Origin: Ixodes scapularis | Taxonomy: Eukaryota > Arthropoda > Arachnida > Ixodida > Ixodidae | Direction of reading: 5' to 3' | Length of the DNA: 64,000 nucleotides | NCBI RefSeq assembly: GCF_016920785.2 | Contig: NW_024609846.1 | Coordinates: forward strand, 86,065,816 to 86,129,815 | Shown: positions 23,401 to 37,600 of the stretch, one piece after another | How the letters are laid out: every line of letters starts with the position of its first letter | Numbering within the stretch: position 1 is the first letter of the stretch | Program-made: the position numbers and the translations under genes | The notes under the pieces: generated by a model | The model's input: the letters and a program-made list of their open reading frames with translations, nothing else | The model's database searches: none | Told to the model about the DNA's origin: nothing

Positions 23401-26400
23401 TTCCAGCCAGTCAAAACGCATGAATACATGTTCTGTGACGATTGCTTAAATCTCAGTCTGTAGTAGGCAGTTATAAAGTAACATTCTTGATAACTAAAAC
23501 AACAACAACAAAAGTTTTATTCGGGTCAACACTTTGCCCAGCATATATATTCCTTTAGAATATTTTTAATCATCGACACATTTGCTTACATGATTTGAAA
23601 TAGAATATGTTTGCGTATTGTTCTTTTTTTGTTTTTTTTTTGTACTGGTATAAAATTGCGGATAACTGAAACTATCTCCCTACAGGTACAAAACGCTTCC
23701 AGTAAAACCTTGTTTTTTCTACCAAGATATTTTTAAAATAAAGTACCGGAAGCAAAAGGAAACGTTTTAGTACATTAAAAGCAGGAGTATGCTGTTAGGG
23801 GATTGGCTTTTTAAGGCTGTACTTTTTCCGAGGAGTCTCAGCGACTTACCTGACTAACTCTCGTATTGCGAGCCAAGATTCTCGCTTGCCTTCTGGTTTA
23901 TTTAAGCGAAGACTGGCCATGACTCTACTGAGCCACTTCGGTTCAGTTTCTACCGGCAAGCCGAATTCGCCACCATCCAGGATATTTTTCAGGTGCTTGA
24001 CTAAGCATTTGTGTGTTGTCTCGCCAGTTTCGAATCTGGATCCAAACATAACTGCAGCGATGATGTTGGACACGCTTTCTGTGATGTAATCTTTGACGTT
24101 GATCAGGCACCCCGCAGTGTTTGATAATTGACTAATCAGCTCCTGCAACTCTTCCTGAGTGATAAAAAATAAAAATAAAACGGAGATTGTTTTTGAATAC
24201 CCGAAGTGCAACTTTAATAAAACTATAGCTGTTTCATGCTGCACCAGCTACAAGCGGCACACACTCACTCTTTTGGGAATTTAGGTTATAAAACGCAGAT
24301 AATTTTTACGTTTCTTATTTAGAGCGTTAAATTATATTCGACTTAGGATTGATTTTTAACTGGGCGCACACCACTCGGCACAAGATATCAAATATGAAAA
24401 CAAAAAGTTTATGTGTCAGTGAATGTAAACATGACGTGCAAGAAGGAAAATGTTTCGACACGGGTTTTAGAACGAAGGAAGTGAATGAACGCCGGCGTCC
24501 TGATGTTCAAAGCTTTATTGGGTCAGCTTTTGGAACCACGCCCTCTACTATCGACCAGCTTTAACAGCAGGTCGATAGTAGAGGGCGACATAAACATAAA
24601 TGGTGCCAATCAATCACTAATCAATGTTACAGTTTACAGGAATGAGCTTACATGATGTTCCTATCACAAATATAAAAAATAAAGCACTAATAATGAAGCT
24701 CTATCAGAGCTATCAAACCATATTTATTTCTGTCATTGTTTCGAGCTTAACAGTCTGCGTGCTCCTGGTCATATGAATTGTAAAAGGAAAGACCAATATT
24801 TTTCGAGGGTCGGTTCAACAATCTATTGATCTATGGAACGACTGTTATGTGACATATGCAGATTAATACATTTTCGTATGATTGTAATTGTTAATTGCTG
24901 TTGTGGAACAAACACGTTTTCAGTAAGTAGGTTACAAAACGAGTCAACATGTAAGTATATAAACGGTTTCAAAACAGTAGGCACGATAGAAAATTAAGAA
25001 TGTATATTCTAGAATTGTAGTCTTCGAGAAGTTACAAATTGTAAAACTCCAGGTGGTTCGGGTACACTTCTGAATTATTTTAAAGTGTAGTCTTGGCTCC
25101 TTAACACGAACGTACATTATGCAACTTGTAATGACGGCATTGTAAGAGTCTACCTCCAGAATTATCTTCCGTGGAATTTACGTTAGTGACTGACTCTGCG
25201 TTTATTGCTCTAATGAAATATGTAATTGTAAACCAATGGCTTACCATGATATGATCTTCGATGGAAGGCTTCCCGAAGCCCAAGTCCTCAAACACGGTCA
25301 AAAGAAAATTTCTATTTTGTTTCCACGCTTTTCCGTTGAACTTAGACGTGCCTGTAACGACTAAAATTCGCTTATGTATAAATAATTGTATTGCAGAAGC
25401 TTATTAAGCGCGTATGAAAATACATAAAATGCTTTGTCAGTTGTTTTTTTGCGTTAGCACGCTCGCTAACGAAGTATGTAATGAAACTTTCTCTAGTTGA
25501 GGCGGTTCATATTCTCTAATCACAAAGCTTTATGTTGTAGTGTGCACGATGTTGCAGGGTGCATGCCCTTAAAATTGCAGCGTTCCACTAATGGCCATTG
25601 TGCACATATAATGGGAACTTAATTGCCAATAGTAGCAGTGTGTCACATAAAACGAGGTAAGTTTCGGAGTTCCGAATTTTCACCAATCAGGTGGATAAAT
25701 CACAAAGGTACAAACACCAATTTGTATTATCGGTTAACCCTTCTGTAATCAGGTAAACAATTCTCTGTCATAGGTTCTTTTTTTATTTAGCTTGCATGGT
25801 GTCCCTTAACATAAAAGAACGAAACTCTTGCAAATTACGTATTTAGAACACACATAAATGTTCAGTAGACTGCGCTATATGACTGAAAAAACGGTATCAT
25901 CAGATGTATATATATATATATATATATATATTTGTAAAATAATGCTCCTAATCGCTCCAAGTCCACCATTCATTTTTTTCTGTCCCTATGGGTATACTGG
26001 GTGTTTCAAGGAGCGGCCAGGGTCTTTAAATCGACCGCAAAATTCGGTTTCTTAACCCATCGCGCTACGACTTTGTGCAGCGTTGCCCACAAACGGTGCC
26101 TTTTTTTTTCTTTTTTGCAAAATTTGCAAGGAGCGAGCTTACCTGAGGAAAAAGTAAAGAGAGAAAAAGGTTTACCTCCTATGGAAACGCAGCGAAGCCA
26201 CCGGTCTCTAAACAATACCGCGCCGTTTCGCACGGGAGACAAGAGATGGCGCAAGCGGTCGCGTCGCCAACTGCCGCCAACGAACGTGCATACGTCGCCG
26301 AGATGCGGCGTCTTTAGAAGACGATCGTTTCGACTCGAAAGCGGCGCGCGTTCCGCAGGCGGCGACAGTCGCAGACCCAAACACAGGCGCGGTAACAACA

Positions 26401-29400
26401 AGGAACTGCAAAGCAGACGACATCAGTACCCCTCCAAAAAAACAATCAAAATACCGCGACAAATCATTTTTTTAATCGATTATGTGTCCATTCAATATGT
26501 TTTATTAGTAAGGATGATAAAATAATGCATTGGCAACTGATATCAGAAAATCTCGCGCCGCTTTTGAGTCGATAGGTCGTCTGCTAAAGACGCCGGCTCT
26601 CGGCGCTGTATGCTCGTTCGTTGGCGGCAGTTGGCGTTGCGAACGCTAGCGCCATTTCTTTTCTCCCATACGAAACGGCGCCGTATTGTTTGAAGACCGG
26701 TGGTTTCACTGCGTTTCTATTAGAGCTAAGCCTTTTTCTTTCTTTATTTTTTCCTCGGGTAAGTTCGCTCTTTGCAAATTTTACAAAAAGAGAAATGCAC
26801 CATCTGTGGGCAACGTTGCACAAAGTCGTACCGCGATAGGTTAAGAAACCGAATTTTGCGGTCGATTTAAAGAGCCTGGCCGCTCCTTGAATCACCCAGT
26901 GTAACCCTAGGAACTTGTAATCTGCAACAGTGCAAGAACTAATGTATATACGACAGTGAAAATAAATCTGTGAGCGTAAATGTACTTATGCATAAAAACC
27001 ACGTTATTAAATACGCATGATCATTAATCGCATGCTAAACATTACATCAGTAAAAATAGCTACCTCAAGCGTCTTGACTGGGTAGAAATAAGGGCTTGTA
27101 TACTTATGAGGTCAGAGCAGCCGAATGCACGATATAAATATTATTAACATGATTAAATTGTCGAAACTTATTTGTATTTTTCATTAGGGCATGTACTTAT
27201 TGAGTCAAAGGATTATGACGTAAGTTCGAAAAACATAAACCATCTCCCCTCTTCTACTACAAATTGATGATGGATTTGCTGGTCCATGGTCAATCATAAA
27301 ATATTATGACATAGAAGAGACATTGTCTAGCCATAGGAAGGGTAAATTTTCAAAGGACGGGGTAAATACTGCATACGCGACACTGTAGATGCGGACAACA
27401 AGACAACAGAGTCCCGAGGACGTCGAAAATCTTTTTCGCGGACCCCTTCGGGTCGATCCATTCCTAGAGGGTACTCGAACGTTTGTCCGGAGTTATCTTG
27501 TCCCACAGAATAGCTTTTATTTGTGGGATAGCTTCTGGATCTTTGCAAAGCTTGCAGCTGGGGTTTAGAGGAACCCCGCAGGGCTGTATTGTTGGAAGTT
27601 GGCTTAGTTTGAAGATGTGTAGCAGACGGACGCCGCATTTGCATCTCTAGTAACGTACGCGGCGGAGAGTAAAGGCTCTGTTATACTCCGACCTAACGCG
27701 TGCGCGCGTGCGAGCGCGTCACAGCGACGTCACGTCGGCGAAAACCCGACGCTCTATAGACCTTTCCAGCGGCAGTCTCGAACGAAGCGATTTCCAGCGC
27801 GCGTCCCTGGTTTTGAGAGTGTACGCCAGTGTTGCCCGACTGCGCTGAGCTGTGGGTTTTCTCGTCAGTAGGCTGTGGAAGCCTGCGGAGGAGCAATTTT
27901 GAACGCTTGTGGCAGCAAAATCACCTCGCTTTATTTTTTGTTTTGTGTTCCATGCGAAGAGAATTTCTCGAAGTTTTTAAGAAAGCGTTGAACTATTCTT
28001 GGGAACAAAAACAAACAAATGAAAGCTATTTTCGCCGAGTCCGTGCGCGACAGAACAAATGCAACTGGGATGTTTGTTTCATTTTATGCGGATCTTTTTA
28101 ACGGCACCATACACTCAGCCGTGTCAAACTACAAAGATATTGACTGCCTAACATATTTGACCACACCAGGGATAGCCTAACTGCATGGGTATTGCCCGCT
28201 CACTATATGAAATTCAATGAGTCTCATCAATCGAACAACATATATTGTACGTACCCCACGGTGCCGTGTCATCCGAACAGGATTTGAGAAAGGTCTCAAA
28301 TAACACAGCATATCTAATATACACTGTCGACGATAGTCGCTTCACGACGATCGGACGGAATCCGGCTTGCCTTGGGGTACGTTTTGAAGAGTGGTGTTTT
28401 TTTACACAGCACTAAAGCAAGTAAACGAACGTGTCTATTCAGTTCCCATACCTTGGACCCTATCAGCTACTTCTCGCCAAGACCGGGAACATAGCCGGAA
28501 AGGCTTTTCGGAGATTATCTCAACGGAAATAATCCTCGAAGAACGTCGAACGGCCCGCGTCGGGGGCTGCTTGACGTTCGCTCTCTTCGTTCGTTTCCTG
28601 CGAAGGTCGAGCAGGCTACGAGCCCTGGTATTCCCTGGTTCTCACAGTGGAAGATAACAAAACACGCAAGCATCCTGAACAGGCAAATAGAGTGAACACT
28701 TTCAAGGAAAGCCGACGAACTTCGAACACACAATGCAGGTGGGGAGTCGCGCTAACCGGGTTTCCACAGCTCAGGCGGGTAACAGAAATTTTTGGCTGAT
28801 AGGGGTCGCTCGACTCGCAAAATGGCAGCAGCCAGCGAGCTGTTTTTGCAAAGGTCTATACTCCGGCGTCGTAGCGTAACCGACGCGACCGGCGGCGTTC
28901 GACGCAGCTTGACCGCCTCAACGCCAAAATGGAGCATGCCGTATTCCGCGCCGGCGGCGCCGTCCGCGCCGGACCAGGATGCATCACGCGCTGGCTCCGT
29001 CAGCCCTCGCGGCGAATACGAGGAATAGCAGACGACGGCAGCACCACCCCGTGCGGCGTCATGTTTGAAGAATCGGACTCGGTCGTCGAGAAGCTGATCG
29101 AGGGAATTCGTCCTCACCCGGGTGTCTACGACTCGAGGAAGCTTGAGTACCGTAGACCGTGCGCTTGTCAAAGATGTACCGCATGTACATTTACCGCCTA
29201 AGCTTGCGGCGCAGGCGGTGCACCAACAGTGCAAGCCCGATTTTTCGTCGTGCAAGGTACGTCCACGCTATCGCTCGAACTCGGCGCTCGAGAAGCTCGA
29301 GAATTCTCGTCTGCTATTCGAAACGAAAAGGAACCGGAAACGGCGCACTCTCGCAGGAAACGCGCCCTCGTAGCCAGATTCTGCGCATGCGCCGCACTGG

Positions 29401-32400
29401 CGGCCCACCGACGCGCGCCGCGGAAGTCGCCAGGGCCGCCGGAGTCTAGAGGGGGCGAATTTTTGACGCGCGCGGCGTGACTGACGTGACGTAGCCGACT
29501 TCGGCCAGCGTTCGCTTGCGCGCGCGTTACGTCGGAGTATAACAGAGCCTTAACTGTGTCGCTTCTCGTGAAGTGGCCCAATCGGATGGGGTAGTCTCCG
29601 GCTGTCCACAACTCACTGAGGACAGGCGGCATTTAATATTTGCCGGTCCGAGCTCCCCTCTAGAATCGTAAGTTTCGGATGGGCTTTGCGAAGAAGCGGA
29701 TGAACTAAAAGTACTCAACGTTTACTTGACTACACTGTCCGCAATCGTATTGCCCAGGAACTTCTCTTCATGTCCGGGCACATACCAGACCTTAATCTTC
29801 GCTTGATCTAGAACATTTAGCGTGTGCTTCAACTCGTGCGCCTCTTGCATCGTCGGGGTAACTTGCGTCGAGTACCTAATCAGCTCGTTCACGGCCCCCA
29901 TAAAGTCCATGTGCATGATCAGTGTCTTGTCGGCCGGACGTAGTATCAGGAAGAGTTGCATCGCCAAACTTATTATTTTGACTCGGCGTAAGTAGCCGAG
30001 TTTGCTTCTTAAGCTAGTACACCTGCAGCCGTCTTTTTGAGGATTGCGTTCAGTCATTATCCTGCTTATAGCTGAGCTGCATCGCACGAGCACCGCGTGT
30101 CGTTGTACACCTCTCTGTCGGTATACGGAGCAATGCAGGTTTTATGAACTTATGTCAGCTCTTCTACTTCTTCCAAGTGCTGCTTGATTTGGCATTTTCT
30201 ACGCTGCTTCTGGTTTTTTTCCGCATTTATCTTCGTAGAGGCTTGTTGTCCATGATGTTGACGTTGACAACGTGATATGGGTAACTCTTCCGGAACTACG
30301 ATGCCATGCTAATTGGCCGTAGCTTGTCCTTTGTTGGTGTGTTGAGTTCTTACAAATGAGGCTTTCTCTGTTGCAGGACAATATCTTCCACTTCTAGGGG
30401 ATACAGACATTTCTTCAGCTCCCTGCTCTTCGTGTATCTCGGCTGCCTAAGAATAGCTCTTCTCTCTTCGTTCGTGAGTGCCGGGAAAGGTTTCATGTCC
30501 CTTTTGACTAAATGGTAGAGCTCAGCACCGTTGGCAAAGTTGGTTATTAAGAACGCGCTAGCCAGTTTCTGTGCCGTTCACTCACCCGTTCCATTCGGCT
30601 TCTGGGATATTCGTATCATTCAATTTATCTCTTTCTTGAAGAACTTGCACGACTCCTGTACCCAGTCTCGAGTTGCCAAAGAGCCATGTCCGAAGTCGAC
30701 TCCAAGTATCCTAACATATAGTTCACTTTTGATGGCGTCGCATGCAAACCTAAAGTCGAGGTCAAACTTGGTCTTGCCCGCTCTTTGAGATTCAAATGTT
30801 CATGAAAACATGGTACTATGAAGAGGGTGACGTTATGCACTTGGAAAGATATCAAACATTTTATTTAAGTCGCTGTGGTAGACCTGGTAGCGGTGTATGT
30901 ATACAAGGAAAAAATAATATCGAGTGCGAACTCAAGGAACACTTTCCTGTGTTTTATGAGATACTATGCTAAAGACTATTAGATGTTGACTGTAAAATAT
31001 AGACTTTTTATTTTTAGTCCTGCACTACCCACCAGTAGGTAATATTGCTCAATTTGCTGCATTTATCGAGTCCTTATTTTGCTCGGTAGGAGACGACTTC
31101 CTGAAATTAACTTTGGGGGAGATTTTAACATTGACATTTTAAACAATTCAAAAGAAAAGAGAAAGTATATTGTGTTGATTAAGTCTTTTGAATTGACTAA
31201 TACCGTAAATTTTGCTACTTGTGTGATTTCAAACTCTAGCACAATTATACATCTGTTTCTCACAAACGGTGATGCCTCACTGCTACAAAGTGGTGTTGTA
31301 AGCTGCTCAATCAGTGATCATCTATTCGTATATTCAATTCAATTCCATTTTTTATTTCAAATCAAGTCACACAAATATATTTTTGTCCATCGGAATTTTC
31401 CCGAGGTAAACCAACATAATGCTTCTTCATTACATTTCAAGCCATGTCATTTACCACCTGAGAAAGTTTTAAGTGTCAAATCTAACATGCGAACTGGGAT
31501 GCGGAATTCTCTACATGCTCTGTTGATGAGGCATATAGGACTGCTTTATCAAGATAATCACGACCATTTACAAGAACAATTTTAAATATAAGAAAGATCA
31601 CGCCCCAAAAGGTTCTCGCAAACATTGGATAATGGCTTAAATTTTAAATAAATAAACACAAGAAATAGACTATTTAAGCAATCTGTTCGAACGAAAACTC
31701 AAGAAATGCTACAACTTCTTAAGGAATGTTGTAGTGAGGTAACAAACTTTCCAAGGCGAGCTAAATCTACCTATTATTTTCACATGTTCAGCTATTTAGG
31801 CACGAGTGCCAGTATATGAAAAAAGCTAAACTCGATATTGGGAAAAACGTCAGCCTCTTGTAGAACGAAAGCACTACAAATAAACGGACAATCACTCGAA
31901 GGAATTGACCTAGTCAACAAATTCAATGATTTTTTATTATCTTAGTCGATAATCACCACAGTAGAGTGAATGGAGCACTGGTGTACGAATCGAGATAATT
32001 AAATGACGTCATCTTCTTGGGATGTTTATGATGTCAGCTCTGTGTTTTGTAACCTTAACAATAGTAAAAGTCCCGATATTGATGGCATTCGATTAAAAAC
32101 CGTTAAATATGTGATTGCGCCAACTGCACCTATGTTAACTCTTTTATTCAATCTATCGTTATCACAGGGTGCCTTTTCTAAGAAATGCAAATAGCACATA
32201 CTTGATAAATTTGAATATGAAAATTATTTATTAAATTCAATTCCGGTTTCTGTACTTTCGATATTTTCAAAGGGTTAGAAAAAACTGATTAATTTTTTTA
32301 TTAAATCAGTATTGCAAAAACAATTTCAGTCACTTAAGATTATCAGTTTCGATTCAGAAAGGGCCGATTGACTGAACATGCGCTGGTAAACGTAAAAATA

Positions 32401-34618
32401 AATAATTCAGGAAAATTTCCAAAATAAAACTCTACTGATAGGAATTTTTATAAATTTTTGGAAAGCCTTTGATCGGTTCAATCATAAAACACTTATTAGT
32501 GAACTTTAGCATTATGGCATTCATGAAAATGCGGCGACGTTATCAAGAAGTTGAGTTGTCGCTTTCAGAGCAATCACATCAGTTGCCAATTCTCTTATAT
32601 TCGATCAAGCAATCGCATCAATATGACAATTCTCCAGTATCAGAGCGATCACATCAGTTGACAATTCTCTTATCTAAAACAACTACAAACAGGTGTACCA
32701 CAAGGACGTGTGTTAGGACCTATTTCATTCAACTTACTATATATTAACAACATCATAAATATTTCACGTAATGCCCAGATACTAATGTATGCAGACGACA
32801 CGAGCATATTTGCTCAAAGAAACGGACAGAAATATTATTTCATCTGAAGTGAATAATTTCCTCAAAGTGCTCATTTCGTGTGCACCAGTAAATTCCTTGA
32901 ATATCTATAGCGGTTAAATAAAGGCCGTTCTATTTCGCCCTAAAAAGATTTCTGTAAAATAGGTATACCACTTAAGTTAGATACATCTACCACACGAGTT
33001 ATTCCAACGGTAAAACTACTAGGGATGTTTTTAACCAAAACATGAGTTGGAACGAACACATAAAATATGTTATGTCTAAACTATCAAAAATAATAGGCCA
33101 TATTTATGAACATCGTTTTTGTTTACCAAAAAGAGTCAAGTAACTTTATATATAAATCATAGTTTGGTTCACATTTAAAGTACTGCCATGTTGTATGGAG
33201 CAATACTACTAAATTCAGAGATTATACATCGCACAAAAAAGGTCTTGCGTTTAGTAGCCAATCTACAGTATAATATTCATACCAATATTTTATTCTCAAC
33301 ATTTAAAGTCATGCGTGTTTTTTCCTTACACCCACAGCCATTAATCTGGAAATATAATTATTGTATTTATTATAATAGCAAATCATTCCTTCACTTTGCT
33401 TCGCTGGTTGAAGACTCTTCGTTTTGTCATCCGCGTAGTCCAGAGCACTGGAGAGTGCCGCATCCCAGGACCACTCACGGATTTCAAATGTTCCAGTATC
33501 CTGTATCATCTACCATTATTGAACTCTTTAAAATATTCACATAGATAATATGTCAAATCACCAAATTAGAAAATTGTATTTTAACAACAAATAATATCTT
33601 AGTTGTGCTATTCTGTTCTATGATATCAGACACTGTATCATGCTCATCTGCCGTTCTCTTTTTCATGATTGATGATGTCATGTAACGCTTTTGCAAGCGC
33701 TGACTAAGCTGCACAAGTTTATATAAGAGGCAGGGACCTATCAAGCTACACAATGTATCATTTTTCCCTTCCTCTTTCTCCAAATTGAAGTCAATAAATG
33801 TGAATTGAAGGTTGAAAAAAAAGTCTATTGAGTTTTTTCAGAGGATGGGTCCATGCCCACCTCTTCTAGACACTTGCCTATAACGTCCAGCTATTTCTGT
33901 AAAGGTGCGGCCAGTGTCAAGAGTTCGCCTTTGCACGTCCATATGGTCACCTCATCGGCGTAAGCCAAGGCACCAAGGTTGATAATGGGGTGTAGTACCC
34001 ACAAGAGCGAGGCTACCGCTATGTCTTATAGTGTTGGCGATAGCACAACTCCACGGGACCCCCAAGTCATATGTTTTCCCATGGGCCCTTCAACCCCAAC
34101 GAAACCGGCCTTCAGCCTGTAGGTTTGGCTCCTCGGGAACGATTTTGCAGAGTCTAAATGCTTGCCAGTTAGTCGTTAATTGTGCAAATTGTGTACAATT
34201 GGCATGTAGATAGACACGATCGCACTCATTTTTGCAGACATTCGAGGGTAGTCTATCACATTCTTGAACAAATTAGTAATGAATGAAGAAAGAAGAAACA
34301 ATGAACACTGGGACAACACAACCACATCATTCATAAGATGTGAGGAAGGTGTGGTTGTATTGTTTCAGTGTTAATTGTTCATTCTTTCTTCATCCATCAC
34401 CTGAACCAACACGCTCTTCTCCCAAACAGATTAGTAAGGTTGTCGAGGGTGCTCGAGTTTGCTTTAAAGCCTAGTTGCATCGGGTGAAAGATGCCGATTT
34501 GGCCTGCGTTGTACTTGATTCATGCTAGAACCAGTCTTCCCATGAACTTGCCCGCGACAGATATGAGACGAATTGGTTTCACGTTCTTCGGGTACGTTGC
34601 AGGTAGGCCTGGCTTAGG

Positions 34619-34659
<41 letters not shown>

Positions 34660-37600
34660 GAGAGCTTTATTTTGTTTCCCAAACAGCTTAGGGGCCTTTT
34701 TTAGGAATTAACTTGACATAATAAAACAGAACTGAACTAAACAAACCACACGGCCATCCTGACCACTATATATTTCTTAAGGGGTATAATAAAGCCCATG
34801 TCAGGGTAAAAAAAAAAAAAAAACTTGTTGTGCATGAGCATCATTTGTGTCAGCGGAGGACTGGACTCCAGATAAGATGGGTAAAAAAAAGAGTAGGCTG
34901 CTTTTGTCGCTCTGCTGTTGTTGAGATACTACTCAGCCAACATTGGGGAATCAAAAACAGAATTGAACAACTTATATAGAAACAATATGTCGCGGACTAT
35001 AATCGCCTAGTTGAAAGAGGCGAAAGACTAAGAGTCTCCCAAAAGAACCACATAATCATAAAAACACTCCATCCAATGTGGCGATCGTAGACAATTCTCG
35101 CAAGTCGTCTCTGTATGCAGTCTAACCTGAGTACCCAAATAAGTTCATACCGTAGAACAAACGTTTGACTGTGACAGAACCAAAGCACGAGAAAAGTTCA
35201 GTATACCGGTGTAATAGGCCATATGCGAAATGTAGAGCGCTATCTTGTTGGTGGCGAGAAAACAAAACCAGAGACACGACCGGCAAAAAAACCATGTAAA
35301 CAAGCGACCGCACTTCGTGCGAGAGATGCGATGCCAACGATGCTGCGTTCCGCTGCAGATGCGACGATAAACCTATGATTTGTGCGTGACGTGAACGCAA
35401 ACGTGAACAGGGTTCACCTTTTTTTTCTCTTATTTTTATTTGTTACTTGAGAGCGAGCTTTGGACAAAAACAATCGGTGACAACGCGAAGAAACATGCGG
35501 ATGTTACCGCGCGGCGTGAAGTTATTTACAACTATTGAACTGGGCCCTATTGTTTTCACGAAGTTGTACCAAATTTGTTTATGACCTTCTTTTTTTCATT
35601 TATGTGCGTTGTAGTGTCGGCCTGCCTTTTTCTTAATGCGCAAGCAGCTCAATGCCTGCGGACGAGACCAAGGCTGTTAAGTGAGGCAAAAAGATGGCAG
35701 TTTTAATAATCTGCGTCACCAACCATAATTGAAGATGCGTATGGTTAACAGTTGTATGGTTAGGTTCATCACAGTGACTAAGACTTCGATGTCGGCGGCG
35801 GCAAAAACTTACGTTGCGGACCTCGGATGAAGCAACACGGGCGGTGCCAACTTCATCTTACAACCATTTTTTTCTTTTTTTTTGTCGCAGCCGAGGTAGA
35901 AATTTTGTTTTGTGCAAAGAAGCTCGGGGGTAGTTTTGAGAAAGTCACTGCAGTTATTCTGTTAGGGTTGAACAAATCTTCATTAATAGCGCAACATCCG
36001 TCAACTGTGATTGATGTCAATGCCATCTCAAACTAACTTCAGCCCTTTGCAACGCTTGAAAAATATTGCCCAGGGCGCAGTTCTTTTAGAAGAACACAAA
36101 ATGTTCAACCCCCCAAAAAATTCAAATTTTGAGTCATATATCTGCGTAAAGCAGTATACCGCTGAACAGCACGACTTCAAGCATATTCGCATCGAAAAAA
36201 AAAAGAATTAAAAGTGTTCTTAAAGATGAAAGGTATGACGGCCTAGTCCTTTCGGAGGCCTGTGCACAGCTGGCGACAACAAGCATCCGCAGCGAAGGCG
36301 TAGGACTTGGTCCGCTGCTTCGACGAGGTTGTCGCCAGCCTGCACAGGCCCCCGAGAGTTTTGTCAGACAGTTGCAATAGGTTGTTTAAACTGTTCGTCC
36401 ACATAATATGGTTAGGAAGCGGAAAACAGTTGCTGCGGCCTCGCGCATTGCCCGTACGGCTGTCTCCCATGCTTCTACCGTGCTTCGGTACCGACAACGC
36501 TTGCCAACATTAAAATGGCGACGCCCTCACTGTTGGCAGACCGCAAAGCGATTTCGCATCAGGCCTATTCCGGAAGTCACGCGTAATGCGTGCAATTATG
36601 CCAAGGATGCGCAAGGAATCCTTAATAACCTTTGAAATATGATAGTTAAAGTTCGAGCGTGAATCGACCGAAATGCCAAGGTCACACACAACTCAAGATC
36701 TTGAAATTTCAGAGCCGTCTTAACTGTAAGGATAAACAACATTTGCCTTTCGGGAAAAAAAAACAACCTTAGTAGGGGTGTGCGAATAGTGATTTTTGAA
36801 GCCGAATCGAATACGAACTGAATAATTGTGGCACCGAATCGAATACGAATACGAATCGAACAATTTTCGAATAGTTTCCGAATAGTAAGTAGATAGCTAC
36901 TAAAGAAGAGCAAAGAGATTATACAACTATTTTTATTATTCCGAAATGTTTCTTAAAATTACGGTAAAAACGTGCTAGACAGTAATGACTAGAGTTCAAC
37001 AATATATAATTAAATAGAAACAAAAGCTACGAAAATATTAGAATGCTAAACATAATATCACGGTTCACGCGGATGCTGAACATAAAATCACAGTTTGCTT
37101 TAGCCTGGCACATCCTGGAGCATTGTTCTTAGTATAAACTCCACATTCAATTTTTATTCCTTGTTGTAGCAGATATCCTTGAATAGAGGATCAAGGAAAG
37201 TGGCAAAGACGTGATGTGCCTGTGTGTTTACGTCCGGAAACTTTGTTTTCACTGATCTGTAAAAATTCTGGGAAAACGCATTGTCTCGTTTCACTTGCGC
37301 CCTAAAAAAATCTTCACGCACTGAACAAGTAGAACAACGATGGAAAATGTTGGGAAAGACTTCACACAAGCAGCTGTTGTGGCTTCTTAAATTGGTTGCA
37401 TGGGAGTGGCCCAAAAACTTCAACTCTACTGCACTTTCTCTTCGAACAAGTTCCTGCTCCTGCAGAGCGGCGGTACCGTTGCAACCAGTTCTGAAACGTC
37501 TCCACGGCACTCTTTCCGAAAGCGTGTACGAACAGTCTCGCGTGAAAGCGGTACCTAAAGGCTGAACGGCATGTAAGCGATTTAGCGAGTGACGAGACGA

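Noticed and set aside
26001..26525. 174-codon plus-strand frame and its minus-strand counterparts
   Set aside because: They fall on the arms of the foldback element 25995-26903; the frame at 26584-26895 is the mirror image of the same sequence.
28752..29255. 167-codon minus-strand frame
   Set aside because: GC-rich sequence is open on both strands in several frames; no conserved domain is visible. It is kept only as an observation within the Harbinger-like element.
34619..34659. (AATC)n as CRISPR or satellite
   Set aside because: It is a pure tetranucleotide tail at the end of a LINE; no spacers are present.
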